Source: Nitrospirae bacterium GWC2_56_14
Lineage (GTDB): Bacteria; Nitrospirota; UBA9217
Assembly: GCA_001803705.1 (NCBI GenBank)
Contig: MHDY01000250.1
Location: 366 to 9,711, forward strand
Reading direction: 5' to 3'
DNA length: 9,346 nucleotides
This document shows, one piece after another, positions 1-7,849 of this stretch (within the stretch, counting starts at the first letter, position 1; every line of letters starts with the position of its first letter). Both the position numbers and the translations under genes were made by a program. The notes under the pieces were generated by a model, which was not told the origin of the DNA, searched no databases, and was given only the letters and a program-made list of their open reading frames with translations.

Positions 1-819
1 GGTCAGAACGCTCACCGGGAAGCTCGAGGTCTGTGCCGTGAATAAAAGCGTGTCCAGGTTCGGTTGGAGCGATGGCAGGATGCCCGAATAATTCACGGTG
101 AACGATGCGCTGCTGGTTACCATCTGGAAGGTGTCCGCAGCCGTATCAAGACCCTGAATACTGCCGGTCGCCCCATGGGCCCTGCCGCTCTGGTTCATAT
201 CCGCGGCGCTGATCGTAGAGAGCGTCATGGCAACAGCGCAGGCAGCGTTGCCGAAATCCGTTACCGTAAACTGCTTCAGGTCGAAATCGATGCCCAGATC
301 GTTGTACTGTCCCTCCTGCACAAGCACCGATCCGTCCGGAGCGCTGCCCCTGATGCTGGCAGTGCACATATCCGTGGCAGGATCGCAGGAGAGCGATCGC
401 TGCTGTCCGCCATCAAGATAGGATGCGTACGAGCATGCCGATACAGCATCAAGCTGGTCCATCAGGCGGACGCTTTTCCGGAAGTCGATGTCTATCCTGT
501 TGTAGCGGCCCGCAAGACAGCTTGCAAGACCGACATAGTGGGCGCTGTTCGTCAGGTTTGCAATATCCAAAGTGACCGGAGAATCCATCACCGTGCAAAC
601 GTTGCCGGTCCCTGAGTTCACCAGCCGTACACCGCTGATGTTCGTAATGACCTGTTTGTAGAAGGAGATGTTGTCCGAGATGAAGAGGGCTACCTGGCCG
701 TTCCCACTGGCCGGTGGGGGAGCGGAGCCTGCGCCGCCTCCGCCGCAGGAAAGAACAAGGAAAAGCGTGGCGATAACAACAATGGCTGGTGCTTTTCTGA
801 AGGTAGGAGACTTCGACAT
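1..819 (-). CDS. Putative DUF4382-like lipoprotein, 3' end beyond window
   Basis: This frame stays open for 273 codons from the ATG at 819-817 to the window edge, so the C terminus is missing. The N terminus is a typical lipoprotein signal: basic residues (K3, R8, K9), a hydrophobic stretch (about 12-23), then the lipobox LVLSC with Cys25 as the predicted lipidated residue, followed by a Gly/Ala/Pro-rich tether. From about residue 41 (GQVALFISDN) the pattern of a short Ig-like strand, a TVMDSPVTLDIANL segment and an LAGRYNRIDIDF segment resembles the DUF4382 domain of secreted bacterial proteins. This match is from memory. Several cysteines in the mature part could form disulfides. The likely location is the inner face of the outer membrane or the periplasm; the function is unknown. 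There is no strong Shine-Dalgarno before the ATG, but the signal peptide begins exactly there. A candidate promoter lies about 80 bases upstream. Confidence 0.8.
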   Translation of the reverse strand, partial: MSKSPTFRKAPAIVVIATLFLVLSCGGGGAGSAPPPASGNGQVALFISDNISFYKQVITNISGVRLVNSGTGNVCTVMDSPVTLDIANLTNSAHYVGLASCLAGRYNRIDIDFRKSVRLMDQLDAVSACSYASYLDGGQQRSLSCDPATDMCTASIRGSAPDGSVLVQEGQYNDLGIDFDLKQFTVTDFGNAACAVAMTLSTISAADMNQSGRAHGATGSIQGLDTAADTFQMVTSSASFTVNYSGILPSLQPNLDTLLFTAQTSSFPVSVLT

Positions 820-897
820 AGGTACACCGGTACAACGCACAGCACGTTTCAGCAGATATCGAACATCTGACTATATTAGTACTATGTTATTAGCATA

Positions 898-926
898 AGT
901 CTATCACCAACGTCACCATCCGTCAA
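898..926 (-). promoter_or_regulatory. Candidate sigma70-type promoter for the lipoprotein gene
   Basis: On the minus strand TTGACG (926-921) is followed after 17 bases by TAGACT (903-898). This gives a near-consensus -35 box and a 4/6 -10 box. Transcription would start near 890, leaving a leader of about 70 bases before the ATG at 819. The rest of the 207-base gap between the receiver-LpxC gene and the lipoprotein gene is AT-rich and shows no convincing terminator. Confidence 0.5.
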
Positions 927-1026
927 GTCATTTAGGGGTAAAACAGAATTATTATGATTGTCAAAAACAACATTTACTTGCCAGGAAGTGGTTTTCTCCC
1001 CTGTTTGTCTTCGCCGCCCGCAACGG

Positions 1027-2355
1027 CTAACGGCTGGCGCTGTTCTGGACAGCCTGGTACAGGCGTTGCACCAGTGCCTGATTGTAACCATGGGAGGTCA
1101 TGTTAGCGGTAATGCGTCCTCTGATGGGAAAACCGAGGAGGTAGAGGTCGCCGATCAGGTCCAGTATCTTGTGGCGCACAAATTCGTCGGGATAACGGAG
1201 TTCCGTGTTGATGACCTTGCCGTCGTACATGATGATGTGGGAATTGAGGTAGCCGCCGCCGACCTTGCCGAGCTTCTGTGCCATCTCGATGTTCTCGAAA
1301 GTGTTGAAGGAGCGGGCCGGGGCGATATCCTTTGCAAAGGAACCGTTTGCCGGATTGAACGCGAGGACCTGTTCGCCTATGGGCAGCGGGTAGTCGACCC
1401 GCATCGATATCTCGAACCCGTTAAAGGGCTCTGCATAGAGATGCTTTTCATGCATCGTCTCGCTGCCCACTCCGATCTTCTGGCGGATGACCGCAACCTT
1501 GGTGGAGGCGGACTGTTCCTCTATCCCTGCCTCTTCGATGAGCTTGCAGAAATCCTGTGCAGAGCCGTCGATGTTCGGGATCTCCTCATCGACCTTCACG
1601 AGCACGTTCGTTACGCCGTACATGGAAAGGACCGCCATCAGGTGTTCAATGGTGCGCACCCGCCGCCTGCCGTTGTCCAGGGTGGTGGAATTGGCGGAGA
1701 AGGTCTTCGATGAGACGGACTGGGAATAATCCTCAAGGGAGGTGATATGTCCGCGGATGGTCTGACCGTCAAGCGTTTGAAAGACGATCCCCTCGTTGGT
1801 CCCCAGCGGGCTCAGGATGACACCGGTGTTCCGGCCGCTCAGGAGTCCCGTTCCGTTCAGCACCATGTTCCCCTTGAGGGTACGCTGAGGTTCAGGGGAA
1901 TCGACCACCTCCACCACACCGGGAGGGATCGAAAGGTCGGCAGTGGCGATCTCAAGACGCGTATCCGAGGGCAGGGTCTCGCTGCTCTTGGCGGGCCAGT
2001 GCTTCAGGGCAGACGCAACCTTGTCGAGCAAAACCTCCAGGTGCAGCGGTTTTTCCATAAAATCGTAGGCGCCGGCCTTAATAGCGGCAACCGCGGCATC
2101 AACACCGGCATGTCCGCTCATCATGATGATGGGGAGCTCGGGGAACCGTGCATGCAGGCGTTTCAGGAGCTGCATCCCGTCAATGCCGGGCAGCCAGATG
2201 TCCAGCAGCACGAGCGAGGGCTCCATGGTATCAAGCCGCTGCCAGAAGCTCTCGGCATCAGGGAAAGAGAGGACTTCATATCCCTCGTCCTTCAGAATGC
2301 CCTCGACGGTGGAGGTGATGGAAGGTACGTCGTCTATGATACAGATAGGATTCAT
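1027..2355 (-). CDS. lpxC: Receiver domain fused to UDP-3-O-acyl-N-acetylglucosamine deacetylase (REC-LpxC)
   Basis: This 442-residue protein has two domains. Residues 1-120 form a CheY-like receiver of NtrC/NtrX flavour, with acidic pair Asp8-Asp9, phospho-acceptor Asp52 (LLDIWLPG), switch Ser80 (MMSGH) and Lys102 (DFMEKP). A Pro-rich linker (about 121-156) leads to a nearly complete LpxC (about 157-442). LpxC is the zinc deacetylase of the committed step in lipid A synthesis. Seen here are TIEHL (Glu237 base, His238 zinc), VRHKILDLIGD (His395 and Asp399 zinc, Asp403) and TSHGYN (His422), with His-to-His spacing close to E. coli. Deviations: GLLSG (Leu172) replaces the usual GxHSG/GxHTG His; ARSF (Ser349) replaces ARTF; the C terminus stops about 20 residues after His422, without the E. 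coli degradation tail. The start is firm: TAA lies in frame two codons before the ATG. A CAGG element 11 bases upstream is a modest ribosome site. Confidence 0.95.
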   Translation of the reverse strand: MNPICIIDDVPSITSTVEGILKDEGYEVLSFPDAESFWQRLDTMEPSLVLLDIWLPGIDGMQLLKRLHARFPELPIIMMSGHAGVDAAVAAIKAGAYDFMEKPLHLEVLLDKVASALKHWPAKSSETLPSDTRLEIATADLSIPPGVVEVVDSPEPQRTLKGNMVLNGTGLLSGRNTGVILSPLGTNEGIVFQTLDGQTIRGHITSLEDYSQSVSSKTFSANSTTLDNGRRRVRTIEHLMAVLSMYGVTNVLVKVDEEIPNIDGSAQDFCKLIEEAGIEEQSASTKVAVIRQKIGVGSETMHEKHLYAEPFNGFEISMRVDYPLPIGEQVLAFNPANGSFAKDIAPARSFNTFENIEMAQKLGKVGGGYLNSHIIMYDGKVINTELRYPDEFVRHKILDLIGDLYLLGFPIRGRITANMTSHGYNQALVQRLYQAVQNSASR

Positions 2356-2396
2356 ATAAGGTTATACCTGCTGTCGTCTGGATTTGAAGTACTCAT

Positions 2397-2425
2397 AGAG
2401 TAGGATAATGATGGACGTTTGTCAA
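2397..2425 (-). promoter_or_regulatory. Promoter of the REC-LpxC gene
   Basis: On the minus strand a perfect TTGACA (2425-2420) is followed after 17 bases by TACTCT (2402-2397). The predicted transcription start is near 2390, giving a leader of about 35 bases to the ATG at 2355. The site fills the 95-base gap after the SNF2 gene, so the fusion gene can be expressed independently of that gene. The -10 box is only 3/6, which would suit a weak or activator-dependent promoter. Confidence 0.6.
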
Positions 2426-2430
2426 GGACT

Positions 2431-2453
2431 GCTGTGCATCACGCTGTGCATCA
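2431..2453 (-). repeat. Tandem 11-bp direct repeat upstream of the lpxC promoter
   Basis: The minus-strand sequence TGATGCACAGC occurs twice (2453-2443 and 2441-2431) with a 12-base period. The first copy contains the TGA stop of the SNF2 gene. The second ends five bases before the -35 box of the lpxC promoter. The spacing is close to one helical turn, so it could be a paired operator on one DNA face, or simply a small slippage duplication. Confidence 0.6.
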
Positions 2454-5147
2454 GATCGTCAGCGTGAACATGTTCATCAACTCTTCATTGCTCATCTCCG
2501 TTATCCATGCTTCGGACCCAGACTGGATGACCTCTTTCGAAAGCTTCATTTTCCCTTCGATCATCACGTCGATCTTTTCCTCGATCGTCCCGGTGGTGAT
2601 GAACTTGTGAACGATCACGTTCTTCTTCTGGCCGATCCTGAACGCCCGGTCCGTTGCCTGGTCCTCGACCGCAGGGTTCCACCAGCGATCAAAATGGATC
2701 ACATGGTTCGCCGCGGTAAGATTGAGCCCCACCCCCCCGGCTTTGAGGGACAGCACCATGGAGGGCACATAGTCCTCGCCCTGAAAACGTTCCACGAGAT
2801 CCTTCCGTTTTCCCACAGGCGTACCGCCATGCAGCACAAGACCCTGCTTTCCGAATATGCCCCGCAAAAAAACCGCAAGCGGTTCCGTGATCTCCCGGAA
2901 CTGGGTGAACACCAGGACGCGTTCCCGTTTTTCATGGATGGTCTCGCAGATCTCACGCAGCCGGCCGAACTTGCCGCTCTCGCTCTCGTCGTACGCGCCG
3001 GTGCCGAGATACTGGGCAGGGTGATTGCAGAGCTGTTTGAACTTCATAAGCGAGCTCAGGATGAGCCCTTTTCTCTGGATGCCTTCCGTGCTTTCGATGG
3101 TCGTTCTGAGATCATCCACCAGCTTCTGATAGAGCACCGCCTGTTTTCTGCTCAGGGAAGACCAGGTCTTCATCTCGACCTTTTCCGGCAAATCGGAGAT
3201 GACCGTCTTGTCCGTCTTGAGCCGCCGAAGAATGTAGGGGCTGATGACCTTCCTGAGACGGCCGTATCCTTCGGGGTCCTGGGAGAGGTTTTTCACAAAT
3301 TTGCTGAATTCCTTGCTGCTGCCGAGAAGCCCAGGGTTGATGAAGTCGAACAACGACCAGAGGTCGGACAGCCGGTTCTCCACGGGAGTGCCGGTCATGA
3401 CAATACGGTTCAGGGACATCAGCTTTTTGACCGCTTTGGTCTGTTTGGTGTTGGGATTCTTGATCGCCTGCGCCTCGTCGAGAACAACGTACTTCCAGTC
3501 GTAGGCATGGAGCCATTCGTACTTCTGCACCATCGAGTAGGTCGTGATCACCAGATCGAGCTCGTCCAGTTCATGCGCTTCCTTCGGCTCCACACTCTTG
3601 GAATCGTTTCCCGCGGGATGGGCGGTGTAAAACGTAATATCCGGCGCGAACTTCAGGATCTCGCTCGCCCAATTGGCGATCAAGGATGCGGGGATAACCA
3701 GAAGGCTCGCGCCTTTCTCCCCCCGGTGCTTCAAGAGATGCAGCAGCGCCAGGACCTGCACGGTCTTGCCGAGCCCCATGTCATCGGCCAGGCACATGCC
3801 GAAATTGAGGGAATGCAGAAAAGAGAGCCAGCTCACGCCTTTTTCCTGGTAAGGCCTGAGCTCCGCCTTGAAGGTCGGGGCCATGTCGACCGGTCCGACC
3901 AGTTCAGGGTGGCGCATCTTTGCCATGACCGTTTCAAGCCATTCACCGCTCGTGACCGTTACCACCGCTTCTTTCCCGGTAAGTTCCAGAAGCGCCCCGG
4001 GGTTCAACTGAAAGCGGAGCGCGTCGCGGAACGTAAGCCCCTCACCATCGGCCAACATACGCGCTTTTTCGTAAGCATCGAGGGTCTGGCGCAGCTTTTC
4101 GGGGTCCACCGCCACCCAGCGGTTCCTGATCAGCGCAAGCCCTTCCGAGGATTCTAGCAATCGCCGGGCTTCCTCAAGGGATACCGGCGTGTCCTCAAAA
4201 AGCAGTCCCATATCGAAACTGAGCAAGGCTTCCATCCCCACAGTGGAAGGGCGGCTGTCGCCGATGGAGATGCTGACCTGCAGTTTTGCCGACCCGCCTT
4301 TCCACCAGTCAGGGATCCGGCAGAGAACGCCCGACTGCTCGTACAGGGGAATCTCCTGCAGAAACGTGTAGGCCTCTTTGGCGGACCAGAACAGGTGATG
4401 AAACAATGCTCCGCTTTCCAGCATGCCTGCGATGAATTCGCTCTCTTTTGCGGCGCGCTGAACGGTCGTGAGCAGATTGTTCAACTGCGGACTGTCTTTG
4501 CCGTATTCGGACAACGCATGCTGCAGACGATGCCGGTGCGATCTGCCTTTTTTGTTCAGCGGCGTCGTGTAGGTGGCAAGAAATTCGAAAGGATGACCGT
4601 CTTTTCTGCTCTCAATGAGGTGGAAGAACACGCGTCCTGCCAGGTGCACATCAGGGCTGTATTGCCCGATGAACTCCTCGACCGTTCCCCGGTACTCCCT
4701 GATCTCGCTGCGGAACTCGTCGTGGAGCCGCTGCCAGAGATAATCCAACACCGCGCTGCTCAGATACTCGGCCCCGGTCATCAACGGGACGGCCGCAAGC
4801 GCGTGCTCCCGCTCCTCAGCGCTCAGCGCGACGGCAACCTTATGCCGGATGGATTCAAGGTCCGGCGTGTGCCGAAGCTTTGCTGCAAAAAGACCGCAGA
4901 ACCAGCGCAAAAAGTGAAGTGACGGGGAAAGGCGAACGGAGGCGTCACGGAACCCCAGGAAAAGAAAAGCCCCATCCGGATTTTCCGAGAACCGTCTGAA
5001 GATCTCCCGTTCAAGCAGGATTTTGCTCTTATCGTAGGGCTCGCGCGTTTCAAGCCACTCGAGGCGCACCGTACCGACAGGCATGATAACCGCCTGCAAC
5101 TCCTGGTTCGGGGATGCACCCTTCTTCTGTTTATTGACCTTGTTCAT
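2451..5147 (-). CDS. SNF2/Rad54-family DEAD-like ATPase with bacterial SNF2-associated domain
   Basis: This 898-residue protein has a complete two-lobe SNF2 motor in its C-terminal half. Lobe 1 carries the Walker A region DDMGLGKT (455-462; Lys461), DEAQ (557-560) and TGTP (585-588). Lobe 2 carries VLVFTQF (744-750), LHGG (772-775) and the arginine-finger motif QATDRAFRIGQ (830-840). Residues about 304-345 (ALLSFDMGLLFEDTPVS..., then RNRWVAVD) resemble the helicase-associated domain PF12419/DUF3670 of YwqA-type bacterial SNF2 proteins. The N-terminal 300 residues are not recognised, and there is no SWIM zinc motif. SNF2 proteins are ATP-driven double-stranded DNA translocases that remodel protein-DNA complexes; the target here is unknown. 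No DISARM or other defence partner genes are present. The start at 5147 lies 35 bases after a terminator, with only a weak AAGGCG ribosome site and no clear promoter between. Confidence 0.93.
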   Translation of the reverse strand: MNKVNKQKKGASPNQELQAVIMPVGTVRLEWLETREPYDKSKILLEREIFRRFSENPDGAFLFLGFRDASVRLSPSLHFLRWFCGLFAAKLRHTPDLESIRHKVAVALSAEEREHALAAVPLMTGAEYLSSAVLDYLWQRLHDEFRSEIREYRGTVEEFIGQYSPDVHLAGRVFFHLIESRKDGHPFEFLATYTTPLNKKGRSHRHRLQHALSEYGKDSPQLNNLLTTVQRAAKESEFIAGMLESGALFHHLFWSAKEAYTFLQEIPLYEQSGVLCRIPDWWKGGSAKLQVSISIGDSRPSTVGMEALLSFDMGLLFEDTPVSLEEARRLLESSEGLALIRNRWVAVDPEKLRQTLDAYEKARMLADGEGLTFRDALRFQLNPGALLELTGKEAVVTVTSGEWLETVMAKMRHPELVGPVDMAPTFKAELRPYQEKGVSWLSFLHSLNFGMCLADDMGLGKTVQVLALLHLLKHRGEKGASLLVIPASLIANWASEILKFAPDITFYTAHPAGNDSKSVEPKEAHELDELDLVITTYSMVQKYEWLHAYDWKYVVLDEAQAIKNPNTKQTKAVKKLMSLNRIVMTGTPVENRLSDLWSLFDFINPGLLGSSKEFSKFVKNLSQDPEGYGRLRKVISPYILRRLKTDKTVISDLPEKVEMKTWSSLSRKQAVLYQKLVDDLRTTIESTEGIQRKGLILSSLMKFKQLCNHPAQYLGTGAYDESESGKFGRLREICETIHEKRERVLVFTQFREITEPLAVFLRGIFGKQGLVLHGGTPVGKRKDLVERFQGEDYVPSMVLSLKAGGVGLNLTAANHVIHFDRWWNPAVEDQATDRAFRIGQKKNVIVHKFITTGTIEEKIDVMIEGKMKLSKEVIQSGSEAWITEMSNEELMNMFTLTI

Positions 5148-5181
5148 TCCCGCACATCGCCTTTATCCCTGAATCCGACAA

Positions 5182-5214
5182 AAAACCCTGAGTCTGTATA
5201 AAACTCAGGGTTTT
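5182..5214 (-). terminator. Intrinsic terminator ending the guaB-small ORF unit
   Basis: A perfect 12-base stem (5182-5193 with 5203-5214, core CCCTGAGT/ACTCAGGG) closes a 9-base loop. On the minus strand the hairpin runs into six T residues (complement of 5185-5180), as expected of a rho-independent terminator. It lies 30 bases after the stop of the small four-cysteine ORF and 35 bases before the SNF2 start codon. The plus-strand T run (5211-5214) is shorter, so the minus strand is the likely working direction. Confidence 0.9.
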
Positions 5215-5243
5215 CAATTTCGTTATCGAACGCATTACGGACA

Positions 5244-5423
5244 CTATCTCTTTGCCAACCACTCCTTGAGCCGCGGACATTTTTTCTTCGCACGGTTGTC
5301 TGTGCAGTCGCCGCAGATCGTCATGTCAGGACTGCAGGGAGTGAAACCGTCCACATGATGAACATTCGTTTCTCTTTTCGTCTTCGCGCTTCGCGCTTTA
5401 TCGATATCAGTGACTTTTGCCAT
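5244..5423 (-). CDS. Small basic four-cysteine protein, unrecognised
   Basis: This 59-residue ORF runs from the ATG at 5423-5421 to the TAG at 5246-5244. The first 20 residues are Lys/Arg-rich (MAKVTDIDKARSAK...). The second half has four cysteines, Cys30-x6-Cys37-x2-Cys40-x8-Cys49, ending RLKEWLAKR. The CxxC core with two flanking cysteines suggests a zinc or iron-sulfur site, but I recognise no family. It follows guaB by 73 bases and is followed by a strong terminator, so it is probably the last cistron of the guaB transcript. Support for it being real: intact frame, patterned cysteines, and the terminator just behind it. Against: no clear Shine-Dalgarno, and small size. The role could be metal binding or nucleic-acid binding; neither is shown. 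Confidence 0.65.
   Translation of the reverse strand: MAKVTDIDKARSAKTKRETNVHHVDGFTPCSPDMTICGDCTDNRAKKKCPRLKEWLAKR
5382..5398 (-). repeat. Short heptamer duplication inside the small ORF
   Basis: On the plus strand CTTCGCG occurs twice in direct succession (5382-5388, 5389-5395), followed by CTT. It encodes the KARSAK part of the small protein. Its 7-base period matches that of the three heptamer arrays in this window, but the unit is different, so kinship is uncertain. Confidence 0.4.
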
Positions 5424-5466
5424 GCGTTTATACTGTTTTTACGAAATACCGGTTCTGCAGTTCATT

Positions 5467-5494
5467 CCGAAATCCGCAATCCGAAATCCGCAAT
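5467..5494 (-). repeat. Four-heptamer array just after guaB
   Basis: On the plus strand the heptamers CCGAAAT and CCGCAAT alternate to give four exact units (28 bases), a perfect 14-base tandem. On the minus strand the array begins two bases after the guaB TGA stop (5499-5497) and precedes the small four-cysteine ORF. The same 4 x 7 design is seen at 8378-8405 and, degenerate, at 8226-8253. Confidence 0.85.
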
Positions 5495-5496
5495 CA

Positions 5497-6957
<1,461 letters not shown>

Positions 6958-6964
6958 GGGATTT

Positions 6965-6970
6965 CTCCTT
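6965..6970 (-). promoter_or_regulatory. Ribosome binding site of guaB
   Basis: AAGGAG on the minus strand lies seven bases before the ATG at 6957. It decides between this start and the in-frame ATG at 7026. Confidence 0.85.
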
Positions 6971-6980
6971 GTGAATAAAA

Positions 6981-7009
6981 ATAATATAGGGTCCATGATG
7001 CGGAATGAA
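6981..7009 (-). promoter_or_regulatory. Candidate proximal guaB promoter
   Basis: On the minus strand TTCATT (7009-7004) and TATTAT (6986-6981) are 17 bases apart. The -10 box is 5/6 but the -35 box only 3/6. It would give a short leader of roughly 20 bases ahead of guaB. Confidence 0.35.
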
Positions 7010-7056
7010 CAGTTGCCATCGCGCATCCGGTATTTATTTATGCGTCAGGGTTGGGT

Positions 7057-7085
7057 ACTTTACCACACTACGCGGAAAACCTCAA
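7057..7085 (-). promoter_or_regulatory. Candidate distal guaB promoter
   Basis: On the minus strand TTGAGG (7085-7080) and TAAAGT (7062-7057) are 17 bases apart, each 4/6 to consensus. It lies 12 bases after the stop of the hydrolase gene and would give a leader of about 95 bases. No terminator is evident between the hydrolase gene and guaB, so read-through is also possible. Confidence 0.4.
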
Positions 7086-7096
7086 GGGAAACCGGA

Positions 7097-7849
7097 TTAT
7101 TCGAACCCCGAATCCTTGTTCAGAAAAGGGTTCTCGTTCCGCTCATCGCCGATGGTGGACGCCGGGCCGTGTCCGGAAAAGACCTTGGTGTCGTCGGGCA
7201 GGGTCATGAGGTGCTTCTTGATCGAGCGGAGCAGGGTCTTGAGGTCGCCGCCCGGGAAGTCGGTCCTGCCGATGGATCCGGCAAAGAGCGAATCACCGGT
7301 AAAGGCGACACCCTGCCCGAGCAGGCTGATGCCGCCCAGGGAATGACCCGGCGTATGCACGACCTTGAGCGCAATCTCCCCGGCAGTGATCACATCCCCT
7401 TCCTTCACGAACCGGTCGGCAGGCGGGGATGCGGCAGTTTTCATGCCGAACATGGAAGCGTGGCTGGAAGCCGAAGCCATGAGCTGCGCATCAGCCTCAT
7501 GAATGAGAATTGCGGCCCCCGTGGCCTCTTTCACGGCATTATTCGCTCCGATGTGGTCAAAATGCCCGTGGGTATTTACAATATACTTGATCTTGAGGTC
7601 CTTTTCCCTGATCAGCTTCAGGATGTCCGCTGCATCATCGCCGGGATCGATCACCACGGCTTCTTTGGTCTTCTCGTCCGCCACGATGAAACAGTTCACC
7701 TGGAGCGGCCCGACCACCAGTCTCATTAAGATCATATTGTCTTTTTTCCCTTTGTGGAGACCATGAAAATTGAATGAATACAGCACAGCAGCGAGCGCGA
7801 TAAAAACAAGAACGAGTACATATTTATTGAACGGTCTGCGTTTGTGCAT
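7097..7849 (-). CDS. Metallo-beta-lactamase-fold hydrolase (glyoxalase II/YcbL-like) with N-terminal membrane segment
   Basis: From ATG 7849 this is a 250-residue protein. Residues about 10-26 (YVLVLVFIALAAVLYSF) form a probable membrane segment preceded by MHKRRPFNK, so it may be a signal anchor. The catalytic domain starts near residue 42 (MRLVVGPLQVNCFIVADE). The metal sites are THGHFDH (His94, His96, Asp98, His99), HTPGHS (His169), TGDSLF (Asp186) and SGHGP (His227). The family hydrolyses thioesters such as S-lactoylglutathione, but substrates vary. The start overlaps the ogt stop (TGATG), pointing to translational coupling. Many homologues begin near the internal ATGs at 7735 or 7726, which would give a soluble 210-212-residue enzyme; a GGGA element 11 bases before 7735 is a weak ribosome site. 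An even longer frame to 8092 overlaps ogt and is not credible. Last gene of the murJ-ogt cluster. Confidence 0.9.
   Translation of the reverse strand: MHKRRPFNKYVLVLVFIALAAVLYSFNFHGLHKGKKDNMILMRLVVGPLQVNCFIVADEKTKEAVVIDPGDDAADILKLIREKDLKIKYIVNTHGHFDHIGANNAVKEATGAAILIHEADAQLMASASSHASMFGMKTAASPPADRFVKEGDVITAGEIALKVVHTPGHSLGGISLLGQGVAFTGDSLFAGSIGRTDFPGGDLKTLLRSIKKHLMTLPDDTKVFSGHGPASTIGDERNENPFLNKDSGFE

Noticed and set aside
449..835. Minus-strand 128-codon ORF overlapping the lipoprotein
   Set aside because: Arg/Cys-rich frame-shifted shadow; the neighbouring frame has a signal peptide and lipobox and is open for 273 codons.
961..1026. Possible terminator after the REC-LpxC gene (ACTT/AAGT stem before a T-rich stretch)
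   Set aside because: The stem is only four base pairs with a mismatch and the T run is distant; not supportable.
958..1713. Plus-strand 251-codon ORF
   Set aside because: Antisense to the LpxC domain, where the minus frame has all active-site motifs.
2607..4157. Plus-strand 516-codon ORF
   Set aside because: It lies wholly opposite the SNF2 gene, has no recognisable motifs and is rich in His/Arg/Gln as expected of an antisense shadow of a high-G+C gene.
2451..5147. SNF2 gene as part of a phage-defence island such as DISARM
   Set aside because: No methyltransferase, DUF1998 or phospholipase-D-like partner is nearby; the neighbours are housekeeping genes.
6958..7026. Longer guaB start at 7026
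   Set aside because: The added 23 residues are not part of the family, and the AAGGAG site directs initiation to 6957.
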